Origin: Cricetomys ansorgei
Taxonomy: Eukaryota > Chordata > Mammalia > Rodentia > Nesomyidae
Length of the DNA stretch: 64,000 nt
Direction: 5' to 3'
Assembly: GCA_026225945.1 (NCBI GenBank)
Contig: JAMJFZ010001802.1
Coordinates: 62,001-126,000, forward strand
Under the pieces are notes generated by a model. The model worked only from the letters and a program-made list of their open reading frames with translations, did not search any database and was not told the origin of the DNA. A program made the position numbers and the translations under genes. Of the stretch, positions 6,257-18,767 are shown one piece after another. Position 1 is the first letter of the stretch. Each line of letters starts with the position of its first letter.

Positions 6257-9200
6257 CCTGGGTTTGATCCTGAGCACCCAAACACTTAAGAGAAACAGAA
6301 GGTTCTAACAGGGCCTGTGCATATGAGGCAGCAATTCTCATGCAGCGGGCACAACCAATGTGGAGCGTGAAGAACATTGTCCCAGGATTCGATTAAGAAC
6401 TGCTGCGTGTCAGACATTTGCATTAAGATTCATACAAGTTGCTTCGCAAAACAAAAGTTGCTAATTAGCAACAGAAGAACTTCATTATCGGGGTCCCCAC
6501 AACACGAGAAAGTGTATTCAAGTGTGGCGGTCTTAGGAAGGTTGAGAACCACTGTGTAGAAATAAGTCACACCTGAGTGAATCATGCTCCATAGCAGATC
6601 ATGATCAGCCCTTAGTGATTGTGGAGACTTGCTATACTGGGGGTCCTGAATCAAATATTGTAGGGGCATTTCGGACATGTAAACAGCCACTTTGGTCATT
6701 TCTCTTTATGACCCCTTTTGCCATGAACAGGTGTCAATGTTCTTTCGAACCCAACGCTGATCCCCTCAGGATGTGGTGTTCATTTCTGAACTTTGTCCTG
6801 TAACTCGAGAAGCGCCATGCGTTGTTCCCACCATGGAATACACTATTTCGGGCAAACCGACTGTGTGTCCATGAGACACAATCATGTGAATGGCTTCAAA
6901 AACATCTCCAGTCCCCTGTGAAGCTAGGGTTCAGCCTCCAGACCAGCTTGAGACAGATGCAGTTACTATCAAGTGGGACACGTGCGCCACCGTGTGGCAG
7001 CAGACTGCCACTGCGGAGGCAGGCAGCTTCCAGGGAGTTGCCTTCATGGTTGCCCTCTGAACCCTTCTGCCCCAGCCATGAGCAGTAACTGCTCATGGCT
7101 GGGGCAGAAGGGTTCAGAGAATTCATTCAAGGACCCTTCTGGACACGTGGTGAGCCTCTTCTCGCCGCCATGAGAACCTCCCTTCTTCTGACTATGCTCA
7201 GGCGCACCCTCACCCGTGCGTCCTGATCCTCCTGCTGAGCCCCAGGGTCCTCTCTCTAAAATTCCAGGAACCCCTTCCGGTCCTTTCCCTGGTTCTTTCT
7301 GCTTACAAGATCTTGTGGCTGACTCTACTCTTTGCTTTTTTCCCCGGGGCAAGATCAAGGAGCCCTCCACCATTACGGGTCAATGTCAGCTTTTTAACTT
7401 ACAGGAGCTGGTCTCTGCAGGGGTCACCAATGTGGATGTTGGAACTTCTGCAAAGGTAGCCACATAGAGCGGCTACCATCTAGATGCTGAGGACTGAATC
7501 CAGGCCCCTGCGAGGTCACTCAGACATCATAAACGCTTGCAGGTTTTCTTGGAGAAAAAAATTCTCATATATGATGCCTGCACATCTCCACCTTCTGATC
7601 CCATCATTGTTTGGAAGAAGGTCTGCAATGCTTGGGGACACAGCCTGTACCGAAACACAAGGGTGACTGAGTCGGAAGGATGGAATGTATGAGCAGAGAA
7701 CCAGGAACGATCCTGACTCGGAAATTTAGAAACGAAACAATAGAAAAGAAAGAAGGAAAAGAAATGAAAAGGAAAAAAGGAAGAAAAGGTTCGGGTCGTA
7801 CCTCTCAAGTATTCACAAAGTCCTGGGTTTGATTCTGAACACTCAACCACTTAAAGGAAACCAAAGGTTATAAAAGGGCCTGTGCATATAGGCCAGCAAT
7901 TCTCATGCTGAGGGGCTCAAGCCAGTTGGGGCTTGAGCGACTGTGTCCCAGGTTTCGATTAAGAACTGCTGCATGTCAGACATTTGCAATACGTTTGATA
8001 GAAGTAGCTTTGCAAAACAACACTTACAAGTTAGCAACAGAATAATTTCATTGTTGGGGTTCTCACAACACGAGGAATTGTCTTCAAGTGTGGCAGTCGC
8101 AGGAAGTTTGACAACCACTGTGTAGAAACAAGTCACAGCTGACTGAATCATGCTCGACAGCAGATCGTGATCAGACCGTAGTGATTGTGGAGAGTCGGTA
8201 TTTTGTGGGTCCTGAATCAAATATTGTAGGGTCACTTCGGACTTGTAAACAGCCGCTTTGGCCATTTTATTTTATGACCCCTTTTGCCAAGAACAGATGT
8301 CAATGATCTTTCCAAGCCCACGACGATCCCCTCAGGATGTGGTGTTCATTTCTGACTTTGTCCTGTAAATCGAGAAACGCCATGCACTGTTCCAATCACG
8401 GAATCCACTATTTCGGGCAAACCGACCGTGTTTCCCTGAGACACAGGCATGCAAATGCCTTCCAAAACATCTCCAGTCCCCTGTGACGCGAGGGTTAAGC
8501 TTCCAGACCGGCTTGAGACCAAGGCAGTAACTTTCAACTGGGGCTCAAGTGCCAACATTTGGCTCCTGGCTAACTCTGCGGAGGCAGGCAACTTCCACGG
8601 AGGCTCCTTCACGCCTGGACTCTGAACCCTTCTGCCCCAGCAATGAGCAAACAAGCTCATTGCTGGGGCAGAAGGGTTCAGAGAATCCATTCAGGGACCC
8701 TTCGGGACACATGGATAGCCTCTTCTCGCTGCCCTGAAAACCTCCCTTCTTCAGACCCTGCTCATTTGCACTCCCACCCGTGACTCCTGATCCTTCTGCT
8801 GAGCCACTGGGTCCCTGTTCTTAAATTCCACGAACCCCTTCCTGTTTTGTCCCGGGTTCTTTCTGCTCACAGGAACTTGTGGCTGATGCTCCCCTTTGCA
8901 TCTTTGCAGTAGGCAAGATCAAGGAGCCCTCCTCCATTATGGGTCAATGTCAGCTTTTTCACTTACACCAGCTGCTTCTTTCAAGGGTCAGCAGACTGGA
9001 TGTTCGAACCACTGGAACGGTAGCCACATGTAGGAGCTAGCATGTAGACACTGAGTACTGAATCCAGGCCCCTGCTAGGGCAAGCAGGCATCATAAATGC
9101 TCTGGAGGTGATTTTGTAGAAAACAACTCTCCCTTTGGATGCCAGCACATCTCCATCATCTGATTTCTTCATTGCTGGTAGAAACGTTCTGCCACGCTTG

Positions 9201-9384
9201 TGGACATGGGCCTGTCACCGAGCTGCAACAGTGCTTGAAGCAGAAGCATGGGTTGTCTGTGAGGGGAGCTCAGATAGATCCTATCTCAAAAAACTGAAAG
9301 GGAATGAATAGAAAAGACAAGGAAAGGAAACGAAAGGAAAGCAAAGGAAATGTTTGGATCGTACCTCTCCAGGATTCACAAAGT
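6257..9384 (+). repeat. HOR unit 3
   Basis: Regular 3,128-bp AB dimer. Long palindromes at 7055-7119 and 8620-8683. Same diagnostic bases as units 1 and 2. Confidence 0.95.
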
Positions 9385-12300
9385 CCTGGGTTTGATCCTG
9401 AGCACCCAAACACTTAAGAGAAACAGAAGGTTCTAACAGGGCCTGTGCATATGAGGCAGCAATTCTCATGCAGCGGGCACAACCAATGTGGAGCGTGAAG
9501 AACATTGTCCCAGGATTCGATTAAGAACTGCTGCGTGTCAGACATTTGCATTAAGATTCATACAAGTTGCTTCGCAAAACAAAAGTTGCTAATTAGCAAC
9601 AGAAGAACTTCATTATCGGGGTCCCCACAACACGAGAAAGTGTATTCAAGTGTGGCGGTCTTAGGAAGGTTGAGAACCACTGTGTAGAAATAAGTCACAC
9701 CTGAGTGAATCATGCTCCATAGCAGATCATGATCAGCCCTTAGTGATTGTGGAGACTTGCTATACTGGGGGTCCTGAATCAAATATTGTAGGGGCATTTC
9801 GGACATGTAAACAGCCACTTTGGTCATTTCTCTTTATGACCCCTTTTGCCATGAACAGGTGTCAATGTTCTTTCGAACCCAACGCTGATCCCCTCAGGAT
9901 GTGGTGTTCATTTCTGAACTTTGTCCTGTAACTCGAGAAGCGCCATGCGTTGTTCCCACCATGGAATACACTATTTCGGGCAAACCGACTGTGTGTCCAT
10001 GAGACACAATCATGTGAATGGCTTCAAAAACATCTCCAGTCCCCTGTGAAGCTAGGGTTCAGCCTCCAGACCAGCTTGAGACAGATGCAGTTACTATCAA
10101 GTGGGACACGTGCGCCACCGTGTGGCAGCAGACTGCCACTGCGGAGGCAGGCAGCTTCCAGGGAGTTGCCTTCATGGTTGCCCTCTGAACCCTTCTGCCC
10201 CAGCCATGAGCAGTAACTGCTCATGGCTGGGGCAGAAGGGTTCAGAGAATTCATTCAAGGACCCTTCTGGACACGTGGTGAGCCTCTTCTCGCCGCCATG
10301 AGAACCTCCCTTCTTCTGACTATGCTCAGGCGCACCCTCACCCGTGCGTCCTGATCCTCCTGCTGAGCCCCAGGGTCCTCTCTCTAAAATTCCAGGAACC
10401 CCTTCCGGTCCTTTCCCTGGTTCTTTCTGCTTACAAGATCTTGTGGCTGACTCTACTCTTTGCTTTTTTCCCGGGGCAAGATCAAGGAGCCCTCCACCAT
10501 TACGGGTCAATGTCAGCTTTTTAACTTACAGGAGCTGGTCTCTGCAGGGGTCACCAATGTGGATGTTGGAACTTCTGCAAAGGTAGCCACATAGAGCGGC
10601 TACCATCTAGATGCTGAGGACTGAATCCAGGCCCCTGCGAGGTCACTCAGACATCATAAACGCTTGCAGGTTTTCTTGGAGAAAAAAATTCTCATATATG
10701 ATGCCTGCACATCTCCACCTTCTGATCCCATCATTGTTTGGAAGAAGGTCTGCAATGCTTGGGGACACAGCCTGTACCGAAACACAAGGGTGACTGAGTC
10801 GGAAGGATGGAATGTATGAGCAGAGAACCAGGAACGATCCTGACTCGGAAATTTAGAAACGAAACAATAGAAAAGAAAGAAGGAAAAGAAATGAAAAGGA
10901 AAAAAGGAAGAAAAGGTTCGGGTCGTACCTCTCAAGTATTCACAAAGTCCTGGGTTTGATTCTGAACACTCAACCACTTAAAGGAAACCAAAGGTTATAA
11001 AAGGGCCTGTGCATATAGGCCAGCAATTCTCATGCTGAGGGGCTCAAGCCAGTTGGGGCTTGAGCGACTGTGTCCCAGGTTTCGATTAAGAACTGCTGCA
11101 TGTCAGACATTTGCAATACGTTTGATAGAAGTAGCTTTGCAAAACAACACTTACAAGTTAGCAACAGAATAATTTCATTGTTGGGGTTCTCACAACACGA
11201 GGAATTGTCTTCAAGTGTGGCAGTCGCAGGAAGTTTGACAACCACTGTGTAGAAACAAGTCACAGCTGACTGAATCATGCTCGACAGCAGATCGTGATCA
11301 GACCGTAGTGATTGTGGAGAGTCGGTATTTTGTGGGTCCTGAATCAAATATTGTAGGGTCACTTCGGACTTGTAAACAGCCGCTTTGGCCATTTTATTTT
11401 ATGACCCCTTTTGCCAAGAACAGATGTCAATGATCTTTCCAAGCCCACGACGATCCCCTCAGGATGTGGTGTTCATTTCTGACTTTGTCCTGTAACTCGA
11501 GAAACGCCATGCACTGTTCCAATCACGGAATCCACTATTTCGGGCAAACCGACCGTGTTTCCCTGAGACACAGGCATGCAAATGCCTTCCAAAACATCTC
11601 CAGTCCCCTGTGACGCGAGGGTTAAGCTTCCAGACCGGCTTGAGACCAAGGCAGTAACTTTCAACTGGGGCTCAAGTGCCAACATTTGGCTCCTGGCTAA
11701 CTCTGCGGAGGCAGGCAACTTCCACGGAGGCTCCTTCACGCCTGGACTCTGAACCCTTCTGCCCCAGCAATGAGCAAACAAGCTCATTGCTGGGGCAGAA
11801 GGGTTCAGAGAATCCATTCAGGGACCCTTCGGGACACATGGATAGCCTCTTCTCGCTGCCCTGAAAACCTCCCTTCTTCAGACCCTGCTCATTTGCACTC
11901 CCACCCGTGACTCCTGATCCTTCTGCTGAGCCACTGGGTCCCTGTTCTTAAATTCCACGAACCCCTTCCTGTTTTGTCCCGGGTTCTTTCTGCTCACAGG
12001 AACTTGTGGCTGATGCTCCCCTTTGCATCTTTGCAGTAGGCAAGATCAAGGAGCCCTCCTCCATTATGGGTCAATGTCAGCTTTTTCACTTACACCAGCT
12101 GCTTCTTTCAAGGGTCAGCAGACTGGATGTTCGAACCACTGGAACGGTAGCCACATGTAGGAGCTAGCATGTAGACACTGAGTACTGAATCCAGGCCCCT
12201 GCTAGGGCAAGCAGGCATCATAAATGCTCTGGAGGTGATTTTGTAGAAAACAACTCTCCCTTTGGATGCCAGCACATCTCCATCATCTGATTTCTTCATT

Positions 12301-12511
12301 GCTGGTAGAAACGTTCTGCCACGCTTGTGGACATGGGCCTGTCACCGAGCTGCAACAGTGCTTGAAGCAGAAGCATGGGTTGTCTGTGAGGGGAGCTCAG
12401 ATAGATCCTATCTCAAAAAACTGAAAGGGAATGAATAGAAAAGACAAGGAAAGGAAACGAAAGGAAAGCAAAGGAAATGTTTGGATCGTACCTCTCCAGG
12501 ATTCACAAAGT
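9385..12511 (+). repeat. HOR unit 4 (1-bp deletion)
   Basis: 3,127 bp. One C is missing from the CCCC/GGGG run near 10470, which shifts the short frames there. Palindromes at 10183-10247 and 11747-11810. First unit in which B carries the XhoI site (relative position 2113 is C). Confidence 0.95.
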
Positions 12512-15500
12512 CCTGGGTTTGATCCTGAGCACCCAAACACTTAAGAGAAACAGAAGGTTCTAACAGGGCCTGTGCATATGAGGCAGCAATTCTCATGCAG
12601 CGGGCACAACCAATGTGGAGCGTGAAGAACATTGTCCCAGGATTCGATTAAGAACTGCTGCGTGTCAGACATTTGCATTAAGATTCATACAAGTTGCTTC
12701 GCAAAACAAAAGTTGCTAATTAGCAACAGAAGAACTTCATTATCGGGGTCCCCACAACACGAGAAAGTGTATTCAAGTGTGGCGGTCTTAGGAAGGTTGA
12801 GAACCACTGTGTAGAAATAAGTCACACCTGAGTGAATCATGCTCCATAGCAGATCATGATCAGCCCTTAGTGATTGTGGAGACTTGCTATACTGGGGGTC
12901 CTGAATCAAATATTGTAGGGGCATTTCGGACATGTAAACAGCCACTTTGGTCATTTCTCTTTATGACCCCTTTTGCCATGAACAGGTGTCAATGTTCTTT
13001 CGAACCCAACGCTGATCCCCTCAGGATGTGGTGTTCATTTCTGAACTTTGTCCTGTAACTCGAGAAGCGCCATGCGTTGTTCCCACCATGGAATACACTA
13101 TTTCGGGCAAACCGACTGTGTGTCCATGAGACACAATCATGTGAATGGCTTCAAAAACATCTCCAGTCCCCTGTGAAGCTAGGGTTCAGCCTCCAGACCA
13201 GCTTGAGACAGATGCAGTTACTATCAAGTGGGACACGTGCGCCACCGTGTGGCAGCAGACTGCCACTGCGGAGGCAGGCAGCTTCCAGGGAGTTGCCTTC
13301 ATGGTTGCCCTCTGAACCCTTCTGCCCCAGCCATGAGCAGTAACTGCTCATGGCTGGGGCAGAAGGGTTCAGAGAATTCATTCAAGGACCCTTCTGGACA
13401 CGTGGTGAGCCTCTTCTCGCCGCCATGAGAACCTCCCTTCTTCTGACTATGCTCAGGCGCACCCTCACCCGTGCGTCCTGATCCTCCTGCTGAGCCCCAG
13501 GGTCCTCTCTCTAAAATTCCAGGAACCCCTTCCGGTCCTTTCCCTGGTTCTTTCTGCTTACAAGATCTTGTGGCTGACTCTACTCTTTGCTTTTTTCCCC
13601 GGGGCAAGATCAAGGAGCCCTCCACCATTACGGGTCAATGTCAGCTTTTTAACTTACAGGAGCTGGTCTCTGCAGGGGTCACCAATGTGGATGTTGGAAC
13701 TTCTGCAAAGGTAGCCACATAGAGCGGCTACCATCTAGATGCTGAGGACTGAATCCAGGCCCCTGCGAGGTCACTCAGACATCATAAACGCTTGCAGGTT
13801 TTCTTGGAGAAAAAAATTCTCATATATGATGCCTGCACATCTCCACCTTCTGATCCCATCATTGTTTGGAAGAAGGTCTGCAATGCTTGGGGACACAGCC
13901 TGTACCGAAACACAAGGGTGACTGAGTCGGAAGGATGGAATGTATGAGCAGAGAACCAGGAACGATCCTGACTCGGAAATTTAGAAACGAAACAATAGAA
14001 AAGAAAGAAGGAAAAGAAATGAAAAGGAAAAAAGGAAGAAAAGGTTCGGGTCGTACCTCTCAAGTATTCACAAAGTCCTGGGTTTGATTCTGAACACTCA
14101 ACCACTTAAAGGAAACCAAAGGTTATAAAAGGGCCTGTGCATATAGGCCAGCAATTCTCATGCTGAGGGGCTCAAGCCAGTTGGGGCTTGAGCGACTGTG
14201 TCCCAGGTTTCGATTAAGAACTGCTGCATGTCAGACATTTGCAATACGTTTGATAGAAGTAGCTTTGCAAAACAACACTTACAAGTTAGCAACAGAATAA
14301 TTTCATTGTTGGGGTTCTCACAACACGAGGAATTGTCTTCAAGTGTGGCAGTCGCAGGAAGTTTGACAACCACTGTGTAGAAACAAGTCACAGCTGACTG
14401 AATCATGCTCGACAGCAGATCGTGATCAGACCGTAGTGATTGTGGAGAGTCGGTATTTTGTGGGTCCTGAATCAAATATTGTAGGGTCACTTCGGACTTG
14501 TAAACAGCCGCTTTGGCCATTTTATTTTATGACCCCTTTTGCCAAGAACAGATGTCAATGATCTTTCCAAGCCCACGACGATCCCCTCAGGATGTGGTGT
14601 TCATTTCTGACTTTGTCCTGTAACTCGAGAAACGCCATGCACTGTTCCAATCACGGAATCCACTATTTCGGGCAAACCGACCGTGTTTCCCTGAGACACA
14701 GGCATGCAAATGCCTTCCAAAACATCTCCAGTCCCCTGTGACGCGAGGGTTAAGCTTCCAGACCGGCTTGAGACCAAGGCAGTAACTTTCAACTGGGGCT
14801 CAAGTGCCAACATTTGGCTCCTGGCTAACTCTGCGGAGGCAGGCAACTTCCACGGAGGCTCCTTCACGCCTGGACTCTGAACCCTTCTGCCCCAGCAATG
14901 AGCAAACAAGCTCATTGCTGGGGCAGAAGGGTTCAGAGAATCCATTCAGGGACCCTTCGGGACACATGGATAGCCTCTTCTCGCTGCCCTGAAAACCTCC
15001 CTTCTTCAGACCCTGCTCATTTGCACTCCCACCCGTGACTCCTGATCCTTCTGCTGAGCCACTGGGTCCCTGTTCTTAAATTCCACGAACCCCTTCCTGT
15101 TTTGTCCCGGGTTCTTTCTGCTCACAGGAACTTGTGGCTGATGCTCCCCTTTGCATCTTTGCAGTAGGCAAGATCAAGGAGCCCTCCTCCATTATGGGTC
15201 AATGTCAGCTTTTTCACTTACACCAGCTGCTTCTTTCAAGGGTCAGCAGACTGGATGTTGGAACCACTGGAACGGTAGCCACATGTAGGAGCTAGCATGT
15301 AGACACTGAGTACTGAATCCAGGCCCCTGCTAGGGCAAGCAGGCATCATAAATGCTCTGGAGGTGATTTTGTAGAAAACAACTCTCCCTTTGGATGCCAG
15401 CACATCTCCATCATCTGATTTCTTCATTGCTGGTAGAAACGTTCTGCCACGCTTGTGGACATGGGCCTGTCACCGAGCTGCAACAGTGCTTGAAGCAGAA

Positions 15501-15639
15501 GCATGGGTTGTCTGTGAGGGGAGCTCAGATAGATCCTATCTCAAAAAACTGAAAGGGAATGAATAGAAAAGACAAGGAAAGGAAACGAAAGGAAAGCAAA
15601 GGAAATGTTTGGATCGTACCTCTCCAGGATTCACAAAGT
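12512..15639 (+). repeat. HOR unit 5
   Basis: Regular AB dimer with XhoI-positive B. Palindromes at 13310-13374 and 14875-14938. At 15260 (relative 2749) it has G, the A-monomer state, where most B copies have C; units 12 and 13 share this G. Confidence 0.95.
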
Positions 15640-18600
15640 CCTGGGTTTGATCCTGAGCACCCAAACACTTAAGAGAAACAGAAGGTTCTAACAGGGCCTG
15701 TGCATATGAGGCAGCAATTCTCATGCAGCGGGCACAACCAATGTGGAGCGTGAAGAACATTGTCCCAGGATTCGATTAAGAACTGCTGCGTGTCAGACAT
15801 TTGCATTAAGATTCATACAAGTTGCTTCGCAAAACAAAAGTTGCTAATTAGCAACAGAAGAACTTCATTATCGGGGTCCCCACAACACGAGAAAGTGTAT
15901 TCAAGTGTGGCGGTCTTAGGAAGGTTGAGAACCACTGTGTAGAAATAAGTCACACCTGAGTGAATCATGCTCCATAGCAGATCATGATCAGCCCTTAGTG
16001 ATTGTGGAGACTTGCTATACTGGGGGTCCTGAATCAAATATTGTAGGGGCATTTCGGACATGTAAACAGCCACTTTGGTCATTTCTCTTTATGACCCCTT
16101 TTGCCATGAACAGGTGTCAATGTTCTTTCGAACCCAACGCTGATCCCCTCAGGATGTGGTGTTCATTTCTGAACTTTGTCCTGTAACTCGAGAAGCGCCA
16201 TGCGTTGTTCCCACCATGGAATACACTATTTCGGGCAAACCGACTGTGTGTCCATGAGACACAATCATGTGAATGGCTTCAAAAACATCTCCAGTCCCCT
16301 GTGAAGCTAGGGTTCAGCCTCCAGACCAGCTTGAGACAGATGCAGTTACTATCAAGTGGGACACGTGCGCCACCGTGTGGCAGCAGACTGCCACTGCGGA
16401 GGCAGGCAGCTTCCAGGGAGTTGCCTTCATGGTTGCCCTCTGAACCCTTCTGCCCCAGCCATGAGCAGTAACTGCTCATGGCTGGGGCAGAAGGGTTCAG
16501 AGAATTCATTCAAGGACCCTTCTGGACACGTGGTGAGCCTCTTCTCGCCGCCATGAGAACCTCCCTTCTTCTGACTATGCTCAGGCGCACCCTCACCCGT
16601 GCGTCCTGATCCTCCTGCTGAGCCCCAGGGTCCTCTCTCTAAAATTCCAGGAACCCCTTCCGGTCCTTTCCCTGGTTCTTTCTGCTTACAAGATCTTGTG
16701 GCTGACTCTACTCTTTGCTTTTTTCCCCGGGGCAAGATCAAGGAGCCCTCCACCATTACGGGTCAATGTCAGCTTTTTAACTTACAGGAGCTGGTCTCTG
16801 CAGGGGTCACCAATGTGGATGTTGGAACTTCTGCAAAGGTAGCCACATAGAGCGGCTACCATCTAGATGCTGAGGACTGAATCCAGGCCCCTGCGAGGTC
16901 ACTCAGACATCATAAACGCTTGCAGGTTTTCTTGGAGAAAAAAATTCTCATATATGATGCCTGCACATCTCCACCTTCTGATCCCATCATTGTTTGGAAG
17001 AAGGTCTGCAATGCTTGGGGACACAGCCTGTACCGAAACACAAGGGTGACTGAGTCGGAAGGATGGAATGTATGAGCAGAGAACCAGGAACGATCCTGAC
17101 TCGGAAATTTAGAAACGAAACAATAGAAAAGAAAGAAGGAAAAGAAATGAAAAGGAAAAAAGGAAGAAAAGGTTCGGGTCGTACCTCTCAAGTATTCACA
17201 AAGTCCTGGGTTTGATTCTGAACACTCAACCACTTAAAGGAAACCAAAGGTTATAAAAGGGCCTGTGCATATAGGCCAGCAATTCTCATGCTGAGGGGCT
17301 CAAGCCAGTTGGGGCTTGAGCGACTGTGTCCCAGGTTTCGATTAAGAACTGCTGCATGTCAGACATTTGCAATACGTTTGATAGAAGTAGCTTTGCAAAA
17401 CAACACTTACAAGTTAGCAACAGAATAATTTCATTGTTGGGGTTCTCACAACACGAGGAATTGTCTTCAAGTGTGGCAGTCGCAGGAAGTTTGACAACCA
17501 CTGTGTAGAAACAAGTCACAGCTGACTGAATCATGCTCGACAGCAGATCGTGATCAGACCGTAGTGATTGTGGAGAGTCGGTATTTTGTGGGTCCTGAAT
17601 CAAATATTGTAGGGTCACTTCGGACTTGTAAACAGCCGCTTTGGCCATTTTATTTTATGACCCCTTTTGCCAAGAACAGATGTCAATGATCTTTCCAAGC
17701 CCACGACGATCCCCTCAGGATGTGGTGTTCATTTCTGACTTTGTCCTGTAACTCGAGAAACGCCATGCACTGTTCCAATCACGGAATCCACTATTTCGGG
17801 CAAACCGACCGTGTTTCCCTGAGACACAGGCATGCAAATGCCTTCCAAAACATCTCCAGTCCCCTGTGACGCGAGGGTTAAGCTTCCAGACCGGCTTGAG
17901 ACCAAGGCAGTAACTTTCAACTGGGGCTCAAGTGCCAACATTTGGCTCCTGGCTAACTCTGCGGAGGCAGGCAACTTCCACGGAGGCTCCTTCACGCCTG
18001 GACTCTGAACCCTTCTGCCCCAGCAATGAGCAAACAAGCTCATTGCTGGGGCAGAAGGGTTCAGAGAATCCATTCAGGGACCCTTCGGGACACATGGATA
18101 GCCTCTTCTCGCTGCCCTGAAAACCTCCCTTCTTCAGACCCTGCTCATTTGCACTCCCACCCGTGACTCCTGATCCTTCTGCTGAGCCACTGGGTCCCTG
18201 TTCTTAAATTCCACGAACCCCTTCCTGTTTTGTCCCGGGTTCTTTCTGCTCACAGGAACTTGTGGCTGATGCTCCCCTTTGCATCTTTGCAGTAGGCAAG
18301 ATCAAGGAGCCCTCCTCCATTATGGGTCAATGTCAGCTTTTTCACTTACACCAGCTGCTTCTTTCAAGGGTCAGCAGACTGGATGTTCGAACCACTGGAA
18401 CGGTAGCCACATGTAGGAGCTAGCATGTAGACACTGAGTACTGAATCCAGGCCCCTGCTAGGGCAAGCAGGCATCATAAATGCTCTGGAGGTGATTTTGT
18501 AGAAAACAACTCTCCCTTTGGATGCCAGCACATCTCCATCATCTGATTTCTTCATTGCTGGTAGAAACGTTCTGCCACGCTTGTGGACATGGGCCTGTCA

Positions 18601-18767
18601 CCGAGCTGCAACAGTGCTTGAAGCAGAAGCATGGGTTGTCTGTGAGGGGAGCTCAGATAGATCCTATCTCAAAAAACTGAAAGGGAATGAATAGAAAAGA
18701 CAAGGAAAGGAAACGAAAGGAAAGCAAAGGAAATGTTTGGATCGTACCTCTCCAGGATTCACAAAGT
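15640..18767 (+). repeat. HOR unit 6
   Basis: Regular AB dimer with XhoI-positive B. Palindromes at 16438-16502 and 18003-18066. Confidence 0.95.
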